Of a stretch of DNA of 64,000 bases, positions 42,555 through 50,771 are shown piece by piece. The notes below the pieces were generated by a model. It saw nothing but the letters and a program-made list of their open reading frames with translations. It was not told the origin of the DNA and did not search any database. Positions within the stretch are counted from its first letter, which is position 1; each line of letters begins with the position of its first letter. Position numbers and translations under genes: made by a program. The stretch is taken from assembly GCF_021631985.1 (NCBI RefSeq), contig NZ_CP070225.1:8184001-8248000 (forward strand), read 5' to 3'. Source of the stretch: Sandaracinus amylolyticus (GTDB lineage Bacteria > Myxococcota_A > Polyangia > Polyangiales > Sandaracinaceae).

Positions 42555-43724
42555 GTGCGCTTCGCCGAACACGTCCGGGCCCGCCTCGCTGACATCGAAC
42601 ACGCCGGGCTGCTCAGGACCCCGCGTCGCGTCACCTCGCCTCAAGGCCCGACCGCCGTCGTCGACGGACGCGAAGTCGTCCTTCTCTGCTCGAACGACTA
42701 CCTCGGCCATGCGGCCCACCCCGACCTCGCGGCCGCCCAGCGCGACGCCCTCGCCCGCTGGGGCTCCGGCGCCGCCGCGTCCCGCCTGATCAGCGGCACG
42801 ATGAGCCCCCATCGCGAAGCCGAGCTCGCCCTCGCCCGCTTCGCCGGGCAGGAGTCGTCACTCCTCTTCTCCAGCGGCTACGCCGCCAACGTCGGCGCCA
42901 TCTCCGCGCTGGTCGGCCCAGGCGACCTCGTCCTCAGCGACACCCTCAACCACGCGTCGCTCATCGACGGCTGCCGGCTCTCCCGGGCCCGCGTCCTCGT
43001 CTACCGCCACGCCGACGTCGAGCACGCGGCCGAGCTCCTCACCGCCCACCGTCACGAGGCCCGCACCGCGCTCCTCGTCACCGACTCCATCTTCTCGATG
43101 GACGGCGACCTCGCGCCCCTCGCCGCGCTCCGCGACCTCGCGGACCGCTTCGACGCCGGGCTCTACGTCGACGAGGCCCACGCCCTCGGCGTGCGCGGCC
43201 CCGGGGGGCGCGGCCTCTGCGCAGAGCTCGACCTCGACCCCGACGTGATCCTCGGCACGCTCGGCAAGTCGCTCGGCCTCGGCGGCGCGTTCGTCACCGC
43301 GAGCTCCGACGTCATCCGCCTCGTCGAGAACCGCGCCCGCAGCTTCGTCTTCTCCACCGGGACGCCCCCTGCCCTCGCCGCCGCGGTTCCGACCGCGCTC
43401 CATCTCCTCGAGCGCGCCGACGAGGGCCGCGCCCGCCTCGCCGCGCACACCGCGCGCCTCCGCCGCGAGCTCCCCGCGCTCGGCTTCGACGTCCCCGCCG
43501 GCGAGACCCCGATCATCCCGGTGCTGCTCGGCGAGCCCGCTGCGGCGATGCGCGTCTCCGCCGCCCTGCTCGAGCGTGGTGTGTTCGCCCACGGGATCCG
43601 CCCCCCGACCGTCCCCCAGGGCACGTCGCGTCTTCGCCTCGTCCCGACCGCCGCCCACACCGACGAGCACCTCGACCGCGTGCTCCACGCCTTCGCGGCG
43701 GTCGCTGCGGACCGCCGTCGATGA
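42555..43724 (+). CDS. bioF: 8-amino-7-oxononanoate synthase
   Basis: The 389-residue PLP enzyme of the alpha-oxoamine synthase family has LCSNDYLG, the SGYAANVGAI block, DEAHALGVRGPGGRG and the PLP lysine Lys238 in GTLGKSLG. Overlap with bioD identifies it as BioF, which condenses pimeloyl thioester and alanine in biotin synthesis. GTG 42555 starts the conserved part; an earlier GTG at 42444 inside a parS site would add a 37-residue Pro-rich tail that looks like translated pyrimidine tract, so it is not favoured. Confidence 0.9.
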   Translation: MRFAEHVRARLADIEHAGLLRTPRRVTSPQGPTAVVDGREVVLLCSNDYLGHAAHPDLAAAQRDALARWGSGAAASRLISGTMSPHREAELALARFAGQESSLLFSSGYAANVGAISALVGPGDLVLSDTLNHASLIDGCRLSRARVLVYRHADVEHAAELLTAHRHEARTALLVTDSIFSMDGDLAPLAALRDLADRFDAGLYVDEAHALGVRGPGGRGLCAELDLDPDVILGTLGKSLGLGGAFVTASSDVIRLVENRARSFVFSTGTPPALAAAVPTALHLLERADEGRARLAAHTARLRRELPALGFDVPAGETPIIPVLLGEPAAAMRVSAALLERGVFAHGIRPPTVPQGTSRLRLVPTAAHTDEHLDRVLHAFAAVAADRRR

Positions 43725-44365
43725 AGGGCGTGTTCGTCACCGCGACCGGCACCGGCGCCGGCAAGACGACCGTCGCCGCGGCGCTCGCCCGCGCGCTCCG
43801 CGCCGACTCGGTCCCCGTCGCCGCGCTCAAGCCGATCGAGACCGGCGTCGACCCCGACGCCGCCGACGCGCGCGCCCTCGCCGAGGCCTGCGGCGACCCG
43901 ACCCTCGCCGACGATCCCCGGTGGTACCGCGCCGCCGCGCCCCTCAGCCCGTACGCCGCGCAGCTCGACGGTGGACCTCCGCTCCATCTCGACCAGCTCC
44001 TCGCCACGCTCTGCGAGTACGCCCGGTCCCGCTTCCTCCTCGTCGAAGGCGCGGGCGGTCTCCTCGTCCCGCTCGACCGCGATCACACCATCGCCGACCT
44101 CGCGGTCGCGCTGCACCTCCCGCTCATCGTCGTCGCGCCCGACCGCCTCGGCGTGCTCTCCGACACCCTCGCCACGTGCGAAGCCGCGGCACGCCGCGGG
44201 CTCACCGTCGGCGCGCTGGTCCTCAACCGCACCACCCCCGAGCCCGACGTGAGCACCCGGTCCAACGCCCGGATCCTCTCCGAGCGCCTGCCGTGGATCC
44301 CAATCGTTCTGCACGGATACGGCGCGACCGACGTGGATCCCGCGCTCCGCGCCCTCGCGCGCTAG
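43721..44365 (+). CDS. bioD: Dethiobiotin synthetase
   Basis: The 214-residue ATPase has the P-loop GTGAGKT at residues 9-15, ALKPIETG and VEGAGGLLVPL, the marks of BioD, which closes the ureido ring of dethiobiotin using CO2 and ATP. ATG 43721 overlaps the bioF stop (ATGA). Its TAG overlaps the TAG of the next, leftward gene by 4 bases (CTAG). Confidence 0.95.
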   Translation: MKGVFVTATGTGAGKTTVAAALARALRADSVPVAALKPIETGVDPDAADARALAEACGDPTLADDPRWYRAAAPLSPYAAQLDGGPPLHLDQLLATLCEYARSRFLLVEGAGGLLVPLDRDHTIADLAVALHLPLIVVAPDRLGVLSDTLATCEAAARRGLTVGALVLNRTTPEPDVSTRSNARILSERLPWIPIVLHGYGATDVDPALRALAR

Positions 44366-44664
44366 CGCAGCAGCGCCACCGCGATCGCGACCGCCGCAAT
44401 CAGCCGCAGCGCGAGCGCGAACGCCAACGCGCGCACCAGCGCGACCGGCGCATCCTCTCGCCGCGCCCGCCGAATCACGTCCCACGAAGGAACGTTCAGC
44501 CCCGCGACCGCGCCGAGCATCAGCGCGATGGTGATCGCCTTCGCCGCGCCATCGAGCTGCGCCGGACCGAGCACCAACATCAGCGCCGCCACCAGCACCG
44601 GCCACGTCAGCCGGGCCATGAGCCGCACCTTGCGCGCGTGTGCCTTCTCGGCCGCGTCGTCCAT
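44362..44664 (-). CDS. Small membrane protein
   Basis: The 100-residue protein has about three hydrophobic helices (WPVLVAALMLVLG, AITIALMLGAVAGL, ALAFALALRLIAAVAIAVALL) and basic loops. No family is recognised. ATG 44664 was chosen because codons before it do not look coding. Its stop shares the CTAG of the bioD stop, and it is divergent from the DUF4397 gene across about 100 bp. Confidence 0.6.
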   Translation of the reverse strand: MDDAAEKAHARKVRLMARLTWPVLVAALMLVLGPAQLDGAAKAITIALMLGAVAGLNVPSWDVIRRARREDAPVALVRALAFALALRLIAAVAIAVALLR

Positions 44665-44765
44665 CGACGCGCGCGAACATGCGCCATCCGCGCCCCCGCC
44701 GCATCCCCGCCCCTTGACTCGTGCACCCGGTCGGGGGCAAAGCCGGCTGGCTCCAAGGAGGAACG

Positions 44766-45611
44766 ATGCGCTCACGTGCCTGGTCGACGCTCTTCATCTC
44801 GCTCGCGCTCGCCGCATGCGGCGGCTCCGCTGCCGAGCCAGAGCCCGAGCCCACGACCGCAGGCGCCGAAGCCGAGCCGCCGCCTCCTCCGCCTCCTCCG
44901 CCGCCGGCGCGAATCCGCGCGATCCACGCGACCAGCGAGCCCGCGGTCTCGAGCGTCTCGTTCGCGTTCGCCGAGGGCGCCGATCCGCTGATCACCAACC
45001 TCGCGTATCGGACCGCGACCGCGTACCTCGAGGTCCCGCCCGGCGCGCACCACGTGCGGCTGCTCGGCGTGCCGTCGGTCGAGACCGGCGAGGCGCCCGA
45101 GCTCCTCGCGACCGACACCGAGCTCGCGTCCGAGAGCAACACCACGCTGCTGCTGGTCGGCGTGGCCGCCGGCGATCCGCCGCTCGCCGTCGTGGTCGCG
45201 CCCGACCGCACCGAGCCGCCGGGCGAGGGGCTCGCCGCGCTGCGCCTCTATCACGCGATCGCGGGCCAGGGCCCGGTCGACGTCTGCGTCGCGGGCGCCG
45301 CGCCGCGCGACCCCGCGCTGCCGGTGTTCACCGCGGTGGAGCCCAACGGCTTCGCACGGGGCGATGCCGGCGAGTGGGCCGACGTGCTGCCCTCGGGCGA
45401 GATCGCGCTGCAGCTCCGCGCGCCCAACCCCACGCCGTGCCGCGGGCGCGTGCTCGGCGTCGCGCGCTTCACCCCGACCGCGGGATCGCTCCACACCCTC
45501 GTCGCGATCGGTCGCGCGTCGGGGCGGCCGCGCGTCGATCGCGAGCTCGTCGTCTGCAACGACCCGCCGGGCGACGGTGCTTGCACCGTCGTTCCGATCG
45601 CGGCGCGCTGA
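44766..45611 (+). CDS. DUF4397 domain lipoprotein
   Basis: The 281-residue product has AAGGAGG before ATG 44766, lipobox Cys18 (ALAAC), an acidic and then poly-Pro linker (residues about 24-46) and DUF4397-like repeats: IRAIHATSEPAVSSVSFAF, YLEVPPGAHHVRLLG, LLLVGVAAG, then LRLYHAIAGQGPVDVCV. DUF4397 domains are exported beta-sandwich domains of unknown function. A canonical terminator follows. Confidence 0.8.
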   Translation: MRSRAWSTLFISLALAACGGSAAEPEPEPTTAGAEAEPPPPPPPPPPARIRAIHATSEPAVSSVSFAFAEGADPLITNLAYRTATAYLEVPPGAHHVRLLGVPSVETGEAPELLATDTELASESNTTLLLVGVAAGDPPLAVVVAPDRTEPPGEGLAALRLYHAIAGQGPVDVCVAGAAPRDPALPVFTAVEPNGFARGDAGEWADVLPSGEIALQLRAPNPTPCRGRVLGVARFTPTAGSLHTLVAIGRASGRPRVDRELVVCNDPPGDGACTVVPIAAR

Positions 45612-45634
45612 GCCTCCGGTCGTTCCTCCTCGAG

Positions 45635-45665
45635 AGCGACGGGCCTCCAAGCCCGTCGCTTTCTT
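45635..45665 (+). terminator. Intrinsic terminator after the DUF4397 gene
   Basis: AGCGACGGGC and GCCCGTCGCT pair around CTCCAA and are followed by TTCTT. It starts 24 bases after the stop. Confidence 0.8.
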
Positions 45666-45699
45666 GCGTTCTGCGCGAGTCGCAGGTGAGGGTCCGACC

Positions 45700-46701
45700 A
45701 TGCGCGCCCGTGCTGCCCTCGGCGTCGCGCTCGTGATCGTCGCGCTCGCGCTCGCTCCGCTCGGTGCACGCGCCGACCTCGAGCCGATCGCGTACACCGT
45801 CCTCCGCGGCGACACCGCGATGCGCATCGCGTCGCGCCACGGGCTCACGCTCGCGCAGCTCGGCGCGCTCAACGAGGGACAGAACCTCGACCGACTGCGC
45901 GCCGGACAGTCGCTCGTCGTCGGGCACGGGCACGCGATCCGTCATCGGGTGCGAGCGCGCGAGACCGTCGCGATGATCTGCGAGCGCTACGGGATCTCGC
46001 GCGTCGAGCTCGCACGGTGGAACGAGGGTCTCGACGAGGACCACCTGCCCGTCGATCGCGAGCTCCGCCTCTGGGCGCGCCGCGACGATCCCCCGAGCCA
46101 GTCGGTGGGGCGCCCCGATCGCGGCGAGCTCGTCCACGGCGTCACGATCCCCTCGCATCCCGCGTACGTCGTGCGCGATCCCGAGCGCGCCTGGGTCGCC
46201 CGCCACGTGGCCGAGCACCTCGCGCGCGGCTTCGACGCGGTGCTCGCCATCGATGCGAACGCCCCGCGCGTGCAGATCCGCGACGCCAGCCTTCCCTCGG
46301 GCGGGCGGCTGCGTCGTCACCGCAGCCATCAGAGCGGCCGCGACGTCGACCTCGCGTACTACCAGCGTCGCTGTCCCAGCGGGCTCTGCAGCCGGCGCTG
46401 GATGCGCCCCGACGCGCTCGACGCGCGCCTGCAGTGGGCGCTGATCGAGCCGTGGCTGCGCGCCGACGTCGTCGAGTACGTGTTCGTCGATCACGAGCTC
46501 CAGGAGCCGCTGTGGCAGGCCGCGCGCGACGCCGGCGCGACCCGCGAGGAGCTCTCGCGATGGTTCCAGTGGCCACGCGCCGCCCACGTCCGCACCGGCG
46601 TGATCCGACACGTGCCGCGACACGCCGAGCACCTGCACGTGCGGTTCGCGTGCGCGTCGAGCGACGAGACCTGCGTGCCGAGCGTGCGCGACAGCGACTG
46701 A
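45700..46701 (+). CDS. LysM-MepA type murein endopeptidase
   Basis: The 333-residue exported protein has a signal peptide (to about ARAD), two LysM domains for peptidoglycan binding (YTVLRGDTAMRIASRHGLTL and HRVRARETVAMICERYGIS), then a MepA-like LAS metallopeptidase domain with HRSHQSGRDVDLAYY (zinc His and Asp) and HAEHLHVRFAC (zinc His). It likely cleaves cross-links in peptidoglycan in the periplasm. The start is ATG 45700. The gene is convergent with a lipoprotein gene, and repeat copy 5 fills the gap. Confidence 0.9.
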   Translation: MRARAALGVALVIVALALAPLGARADLEPIAYTVLRGDTAMRIASRHGLTLAQLGALNEGQNLDRLRAGQSLVVGHGHAIRHRVRARETVAMICERYGISRVELARWNEGLDEDHLPVDRELRLWARRDDPPSQSVGRPDRGELVHGVTIPSHPAYVVRDPERAWVARHVAEHLARGFDAVLAIDANAPRVQIRDASLPSGGRLRRHRSHQSGRDVDLAYYQRRCPSGLCSRRWMRPDALDARLQWALIEPWLRADVVEYVFVDHELQEPLWQAARDAGATREELSRWFQWPRAAHVRTGVIRHVPRHAEHLHVRFACASSDETCVPSVRDSD

Positions 46702-46705
46702 CTCG

Positions 46706-46779
46706 GTCCAGCTGGAGTGCTCGCTCGCGCAGGGCCCGCACCGGAGCCCCGAGCGGGCGAGCCGATGTTCGACGCGCTC
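46706..46779 (-). repeat. Stop-adjacent palindromic repeat, copy 5 (short)
   Basis: On the minus strand it reads ACATCGGCTCGCCCGCTCGG, then GGTGCGGGCCCTGCGCGAGC and GCACTCCAGCTGGAC. The central GCGTGC-GCACGC hairpin is missing, so this copy is about 20 bp shorter. It starts a few bases past the leftward lipoprotein stop (46782-46784) and ends 4 bases from the rightward MepA stop. Confidence 0.7.
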
Positions 46780-46781
46780 GC

Positions 46782-47357
46782 TCAGAGGTACGGGCCGCAG
46801 CGCTGCCGGTGCATGTGGCAGGTGTACTGGTCGCGGTTCGGACAGGCGTCGGCCTCGGTGCACGAGCACTCGTCGATCGCGACGCACGGGCCCCAGCACT
46901 GCGCGACGACCGACGCGACCTGCCCTTCGGGGCACGTCGGCTCGACCGCACGGCAGCGCACGTCGCGGCGATCGCAGCTCGTCGCTCCGCACTCGCCGGT
47001 GCGCGCGATCGACGCGCCGGCCGCATGGGCCTCGCACTCGTTGCCATAGGTCGTGCCGTCGCAGCCGCACACCGGCGCGCGCACGTCGGGGCAGACGCCG
47101 GGGCGCGCCACGCACTCCCCACCGCCGTCGGCCGCGCCGCACTCGCCGGGCGGGAAGATGCAGACCTCGCCGTCGTCGCACGACGCGCCGCCGCGGGTGC
47201 CGCACGCCAGGCCGCTGGCCGCGTCGTTCGAGCTCGACGCGGCGTCGTCGCCGCCGGTCTGCGCGTCGTGGACGACCTGGCCGTCGGGCACCGTCTCCCG
47301 CGACTCCGAGCAGCCGACCACGAGCACCAGGAACGCGAGGCACGCCGTCTTCCTCAT
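46782..47357 (-). CDS. Cys-rich lipoprotein with Kazal-like motif
   Basis: The 191-residue product has lipobox Cys16 (LVVGC), an Asp/Ser/Ala linker and at least 20 cysteines. CGCDGTTYGNECEAHAAG matches the core of Kazal-type protease inhibitor domains, and the flanking cysteines suggest two further small Cys-rich modules. A surface-exposed inhibitor or binding protein is plausible. ATG 47357 is divergent from the polyprenyl synthase gene. Confidence 0.72.
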   Translation of the reverse strand: MRKTACLAFLVLVVGCSESRETVPDGQVVHDAQTGGDDAASSSNDAASGLACGTRGGASCDDGEVCIFPPGECGAADGGGECVARPGVCPDVRAPVCGCDGTTYGNECEAHAAGASIARTGECGATSCDRRDVRCRAVEPTCPEGQVASVVAQCWGPCVAIDECSCTEADACPNRDQYTCHMHRQRCGPYL

Positions 47358-47405
47358 CTCGACTCTCCGCAAGCGAAATCGGTGTGAGCGTACCAGCCCT
47401 TCCGC

Positions 47406-47435
47406 TTGACCGATCCAGGCCACCCGACCTACACC
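47406..47435 (+). promoter_or_regulatory. Putative sigma-70 promoter for the quinone operon
   Basis: TTGACC (47406-47411), an 18-base spacer, then TACACC (47430-47435), ahead of the polyprenyl synthase gene. A perfect 8-bp inverted repeat GGTTTCAA-AGTTTC-TTGAAACC lies just after, at 47449-47470, and could be an operator or 5'-leader hairpin. Confidence 0.4.
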
Positions 47436-47537
47436 TCTTGCGTTCCGAGGTTTCAAAGTTTCTTGAAACCTGTGCGAGCACCCCAGGACGGGGCGCCCCG
47501 AACGCCGAGCGCAGACCCGTCCAGAAGGAGAGAGCCC

Positions 47538-48614
47538 ATGCCGACTGCCGTCGCGGCTCGAATGGACGGGACGGAGACCGGTCGCGCCGAGGTGCTGCGC
47601 CGACTCGAGGCCATCTGCGGGGATCGCGACCTCGCGTCGCTGGGGCGTCGCCTCGAGGACCTCGCGAGCCTGGTGCACGCGGACATGGCCTCGCTCGAGC
47701 GCGACCTCGCGGTGCCCTCGGGGCCGCGTGCGATCCACGCCGGGGCTTCGCACCTGCTCGCGCTCGGGGGCAAGCGGCTCCGGCCGATGTGCGTCGCGCT
47801 CGCGTCGCGGGTCGGCACCGGGTTCGACGCGCGCGGGCGTGCGCTCGCGGTCGCGGTCGAGCTCGTGCACAACGCGACGCTGCTCCACGACGACGTGGTC
47901 GACCTCGGCGACACCCGTCGCGGCGCCCCGACGACCCGCGCGGTGTGGGGCAACGCGGTGAGCATCTTCGCGGGCGACTGGCTGCTCGTGGACGCGCTGC
48001 GCCGGGTGCGCGCGGTCAACGTGCCGGGGACGCTCGAGCGGCTGCTCGACGTGATCGACGAGATGATCCAGGCCGAGTCGCTGCAGCTCGAGCGACGCGG
48101 TCGTCTCGAGACCGGACGCGAGACCTGGGAGCGCGTGGTCGAGGGCAAGACCGCAGCGCTGTTCCGCTGGGCGATGTTCGCGGGCGCGCGCGCCGGCGGG
48201 CTCGACGAGCGCGGCGTGAGCGCGCTCGAGGAGTACGGCCTGCACCTCGGCGTCGCGTTCCAGGCGATCGACGACCTGCTCGATCTCAGCGGCGATCAGC
48301 GCGCGACCGGCAAGGCGCTCTTCACCGATCTGCGCGAGGGCAAGATGACCTACCCGCTCATCCTCGCGATGGAGCGCGATCGCGCGGCCGAGCCGCTGCT
48401 GCGCGCGGTGATCGCCGACGAGGGCGGCGACGAGCAGGCGCGCTTCGACGAGATCGTCGCGGTGCTCGAGCGCACCGGCGCGCTCCACGACTGTCGCACG
48501 CTCGCCGAGACCCACGCGCAGCGCGCGATCGACGCGCTCGCGGTGCTCCCCCAGGGCAAGCCCACCGAGGCGCTCGTGACGGTCGCGGAAGCGACGGTCG
48601 CGCGGCGCTCGTGA
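47538..48614 (+). CDS. Polyprenyl diphosphate synthase
   Basis: The 358-residue trans-prenyltransferase has GGKRLRP, the first Asp-rich motif LLHDDVVD (Asp118, Asp119, Asp122), and the second AIDDLLDLSGD, with KT and Gln residues between. It makes the long isoprenoid tail, here most likely for menaquinone because menG and the rest of the pathway follow. AAGGAG precedes ATG 47538. The next gene starts 13 bases after its stop. Confidence 0.92.
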   Translation: MPTAVAARMDGTETGRAEVLRRLEAICGDRDLASLGRRLEDLASLVHADMASLERDLAVPSGPRAIHAGASHLLALGGKRLRPMCVALASRVGTGFDARGRALAVAVELVHNATLLHDDVVDLGDTRRGAPTTRAVWGNAVSIFAGDWLLVDALRRVRAVNVPGTLERLLDVIDEMIQAESLQLERRGRLETGRETWERVVEGKTAALFRWAMFAGARAGGLDERGVSALEEYGLHLGVAFQAIDDLLDLSGDQRATGKALFTDLREGKMTYPLILAMERDRAAEPLLRAVIADEGGDEQARFDEIVAVLERTGALHDCRTLAETHAQRAIDALAVLPQGKPTEALVTVAEATVARRS

Positions 48615-48627
48615 GGAGGACGTCGTC

Positions 48628-49353
48628 ATGGGACAAGAAGCCCTCACGACCGTGCGCCCGGGATCGGGCGAGTTCTTCGACGCGATCGCGAAGCGCTACG
48701 ACCTGCTGAACCGGATCATCTCGCTCGGGATCGATCAGGGCTGGCGCATCAAGACGGTGCGCTCGCTCGGGCTGGCGCCGGGGATGCGCGTGCTCGATCT
48801 CGCGACCGGCACCGGGGACCTCGCGATCATGACCGCACGCCGCAGCCCCGGGGTCGACGTGGTCGGCATCGATCCGTCGCGCGAGATGCTCGCGATCGGT
48901 CGGACGAAGGTGAGCAAGGGCGGGCTCGACACGCGCGTGACCCTGCTCGAGGGCGACGCCCAGCAGATCGCCCAGCCCGACGATTGCTTCGACGCGATCA
49001 CGATCGCGTTCGGCATCCGCAACGTGCCCGATCGCGATCGCGCGCTGCGCGAGATGGTGCGCGTCGGAAAGCCGGGCGCGCGCGTGGCGATCCTCGAGCT
49101 CGGCGAGCCGCGCAGCGGGATCCTCGGGCCCCTCGCGCGCTTCCACGTGCACGTGGTGGTGCCGACGATCGGCGCGCTGCTCTCGGGCGCGAAGGAGTAC
49201 CGGTACCTCCAGACGTCGATCGCGGCGTTCCCCGAGCCCGAGCGGTTCGCGCAGCAGATGCGCGACGCGGGCATGGCCGACGTGAAGGTGCATCCGCTGA
49301 CGTTCGGCGTCTGTCACCTCTACACGGGTCGTGTGCCGGAGGGCGCGCGGTGA
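48628..49353 (+). CDS. menG: Demethylmenaquinone methyltransferase
   Basis: The 241-residue UbiE/MenG-family SAM methyltransferase has FFDAIAKRYDLLNRI at the N-terminus, SAM motif I VLDLATGTGD (55-64) and the family-typical AFGIRNVPDRDRALREM. It methylates demethylmenaquinone, the last step of menaquinone synthesis. The men-gene context supports MenG over UbiE. Its stop overlaps menF (GTGA). Confidence 0.93.
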   Translation: MGQEALTTVRPGSGEFFDAIAKRYDLLNRIISLGIDQGWRIKTVRSLGLAPGMRVLDLATGTGDLAIMTARRSPGVDVVGIDPSREMLAIGRTKVSKGGLDTRVTLLEGDAQQIAQPDDCFDAITIAFGIRNVPDRDRALREMVRVGKPGARVAILELGEPRSGILGPLARFHVHVVVPTIGALLSGAKEYRYLQTSIAAFPEPERFAQQMRDAGMADVKVHPLTFGVCHLYTGRVPEGAR

Positions 49354-50771
49354 GCGCCCCGGCGCACGCGCTCCGCAACGACGAGGGATCGTCGTACGCG
49401 GAGACGCGCGCACCGCGCGTGGCGTCGATCGAGTCGGCGCGCGCGTTCCTGCGCGCGACGTTGCTCGAGGTGCCGCACGAAGGCGTGCTCGCGATCACGG
49501 TGCCCGCACCGGTCGCGCCGGTCGAGGCCCCGCTGCGCGCGCTGCGCAAGGGCACGACCTGGGTGTTCGCGCCGAGCGAAGGCGTGAGCGTCGCGGCGAT
49601 CGGTGTGGCGCGCGAGGCGCGGGCGAGCGGTGAGACGCGGTTCGTCGAGGCGCGTGCGGCGTGCGAGGCGATGCTCGGTCACGTCGTGCATCGCGTCGAT
49701 GCGGGCGCGCTCACGATCCCGGTGCGCGCGTTCGTCGGCTTCGCGTTCGCGGCCGGCACCGCGTGCGCGACCCCGTGGGAAGCGTTCGGCGATGCGCTGG
49801 TGACGTTGCCGCGCTGGACGTACGCGAGCGACGGGACGCGCGCGTCGTTGACGCTCGTGATCGACATCGCGCGCGGCATCGACGAGCGGCTCGCGATCGC
49901 CGAGCTCGAAGCGGCGTACGGCGCGATCGAGACCGCGCGGCGCGAGCCCAGCGCTGCGGCGACCATCGTGCGCGCCGATCACCTCGACGCGGCGCGCTGG
50001 GCGCGCTCGATCGAGGCGATCCGCAGCGCGATCGAGCGCGGTGATGCGCGCAAGATCGTCGCGGCGCGCCGCAGCGTGATCACCACGAACAACGACATCG
50101 AGCCGCTCGACGTGCTGACGCGGCTCGGCGAGACCCGCGGTCCGACCACGCGCTTCATGGCGCGGGTGGGCAGCGCGACGTTCCTCGGCGCCACGCCCGA
50201 GCATCTCTTCGTGCAGCGCGGCACCCGCATCGCGACCGAGGCCCTCGCGGGATCGATCGCGGCGGACGCCGAGCGCGGCAGTGAGCGGCTCGTCGCGAGC
50301 GCGAAGGATCGCGAGGAGCACGCGTACGTCGTGCGCCACATCGTCGAGCGCCTCGCGCCGCTGTGCGCGCGCGTGGCCCATCCCGATGCGCCTCAGGTGC
50401 GTCGGCTCCCGACGGTCATGCACCTGCGCACGCCGATCGAGGCCGAGCTCGCGAAGCCGACCCATCCGATCGACGTGATCGCGGCGCTGCATCCCACGCC
50501 CGCGGTCGGCGGCACGCCGGTCGAGCACGCGGTGCCGTGGATCGTGCAGCACGAGACCGAGCGCGGCTGGTACGGCGCGCCCTTCGGATGGATCGATGCG
50601 CGTGGTGACGCGGAGTTCGTGGTCGCGCTGCGCTGTGGCGTGATCCAGGGCGCACGCGCGTGGCTCTGGGCGGGCGGCGGCATCGTCGAGGGCTCGGATG
50701 CGCAAGCCGAGTGGGACGAGACCGCGCTCAAGATGCGCCCGATGCTGCGGGCGTTGGGAGCCGTGAGGTGA
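49350..50771 (+). CDS. menF: Isochorismate synthase
   Basis: The 473-residue enzyme has the chorismate-binding C-terminal domain: ARWARSIEAIRSAIERGDARKIVAARR, FLGATPEHLF, EALAGSIAADAE, and late LHPTPAVGGTP and YGAPFGWID. It turns chorismate into isochorismate, the first committed step of menaquinone synthesis. Start GTG 49350 overlaps the menG stop, and its own stop overlaps menD (GTGA). Confidence 0.92.
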   Translation: MSAPAHALRNDEGSSYAETRAPRVASIESARAFLRATLLEVPHEGVLAITVPAPVAPVEAPLRALRKGTTWVFAPSEGVSVAAIGVAREARASGETRFVEARAACEAMLGHVVHRVDAGALTIPVRAFVGFAFAAGTACATPWEAFGDALVTLPRWTYASDGTRASLTLVIDIARGIDERLAIAELEAAYGAIETARREPSAAATIVRADHLDAARWARSIEAIRSAIERGDARKIVAARRSVITTNNDIEPLDVLTRLGETRGPTTRFMARVGSATFLGATPEHLFVQRGTRIATEALAGSIAADAERGSERLVASAKDREEHAYVVRHIVERLAPLCARVAHPDAPQVRRLPTVMHLRTPIEAELAKPTHPIDVIAALHPTPAVGGTPVEHAVPWIVQHETERGWYGAPFGWIDARGDAEFVVALRCGVIQGARAWLWAGGGIVEGSDAQAEWDETALKMRPMLRALGAVR

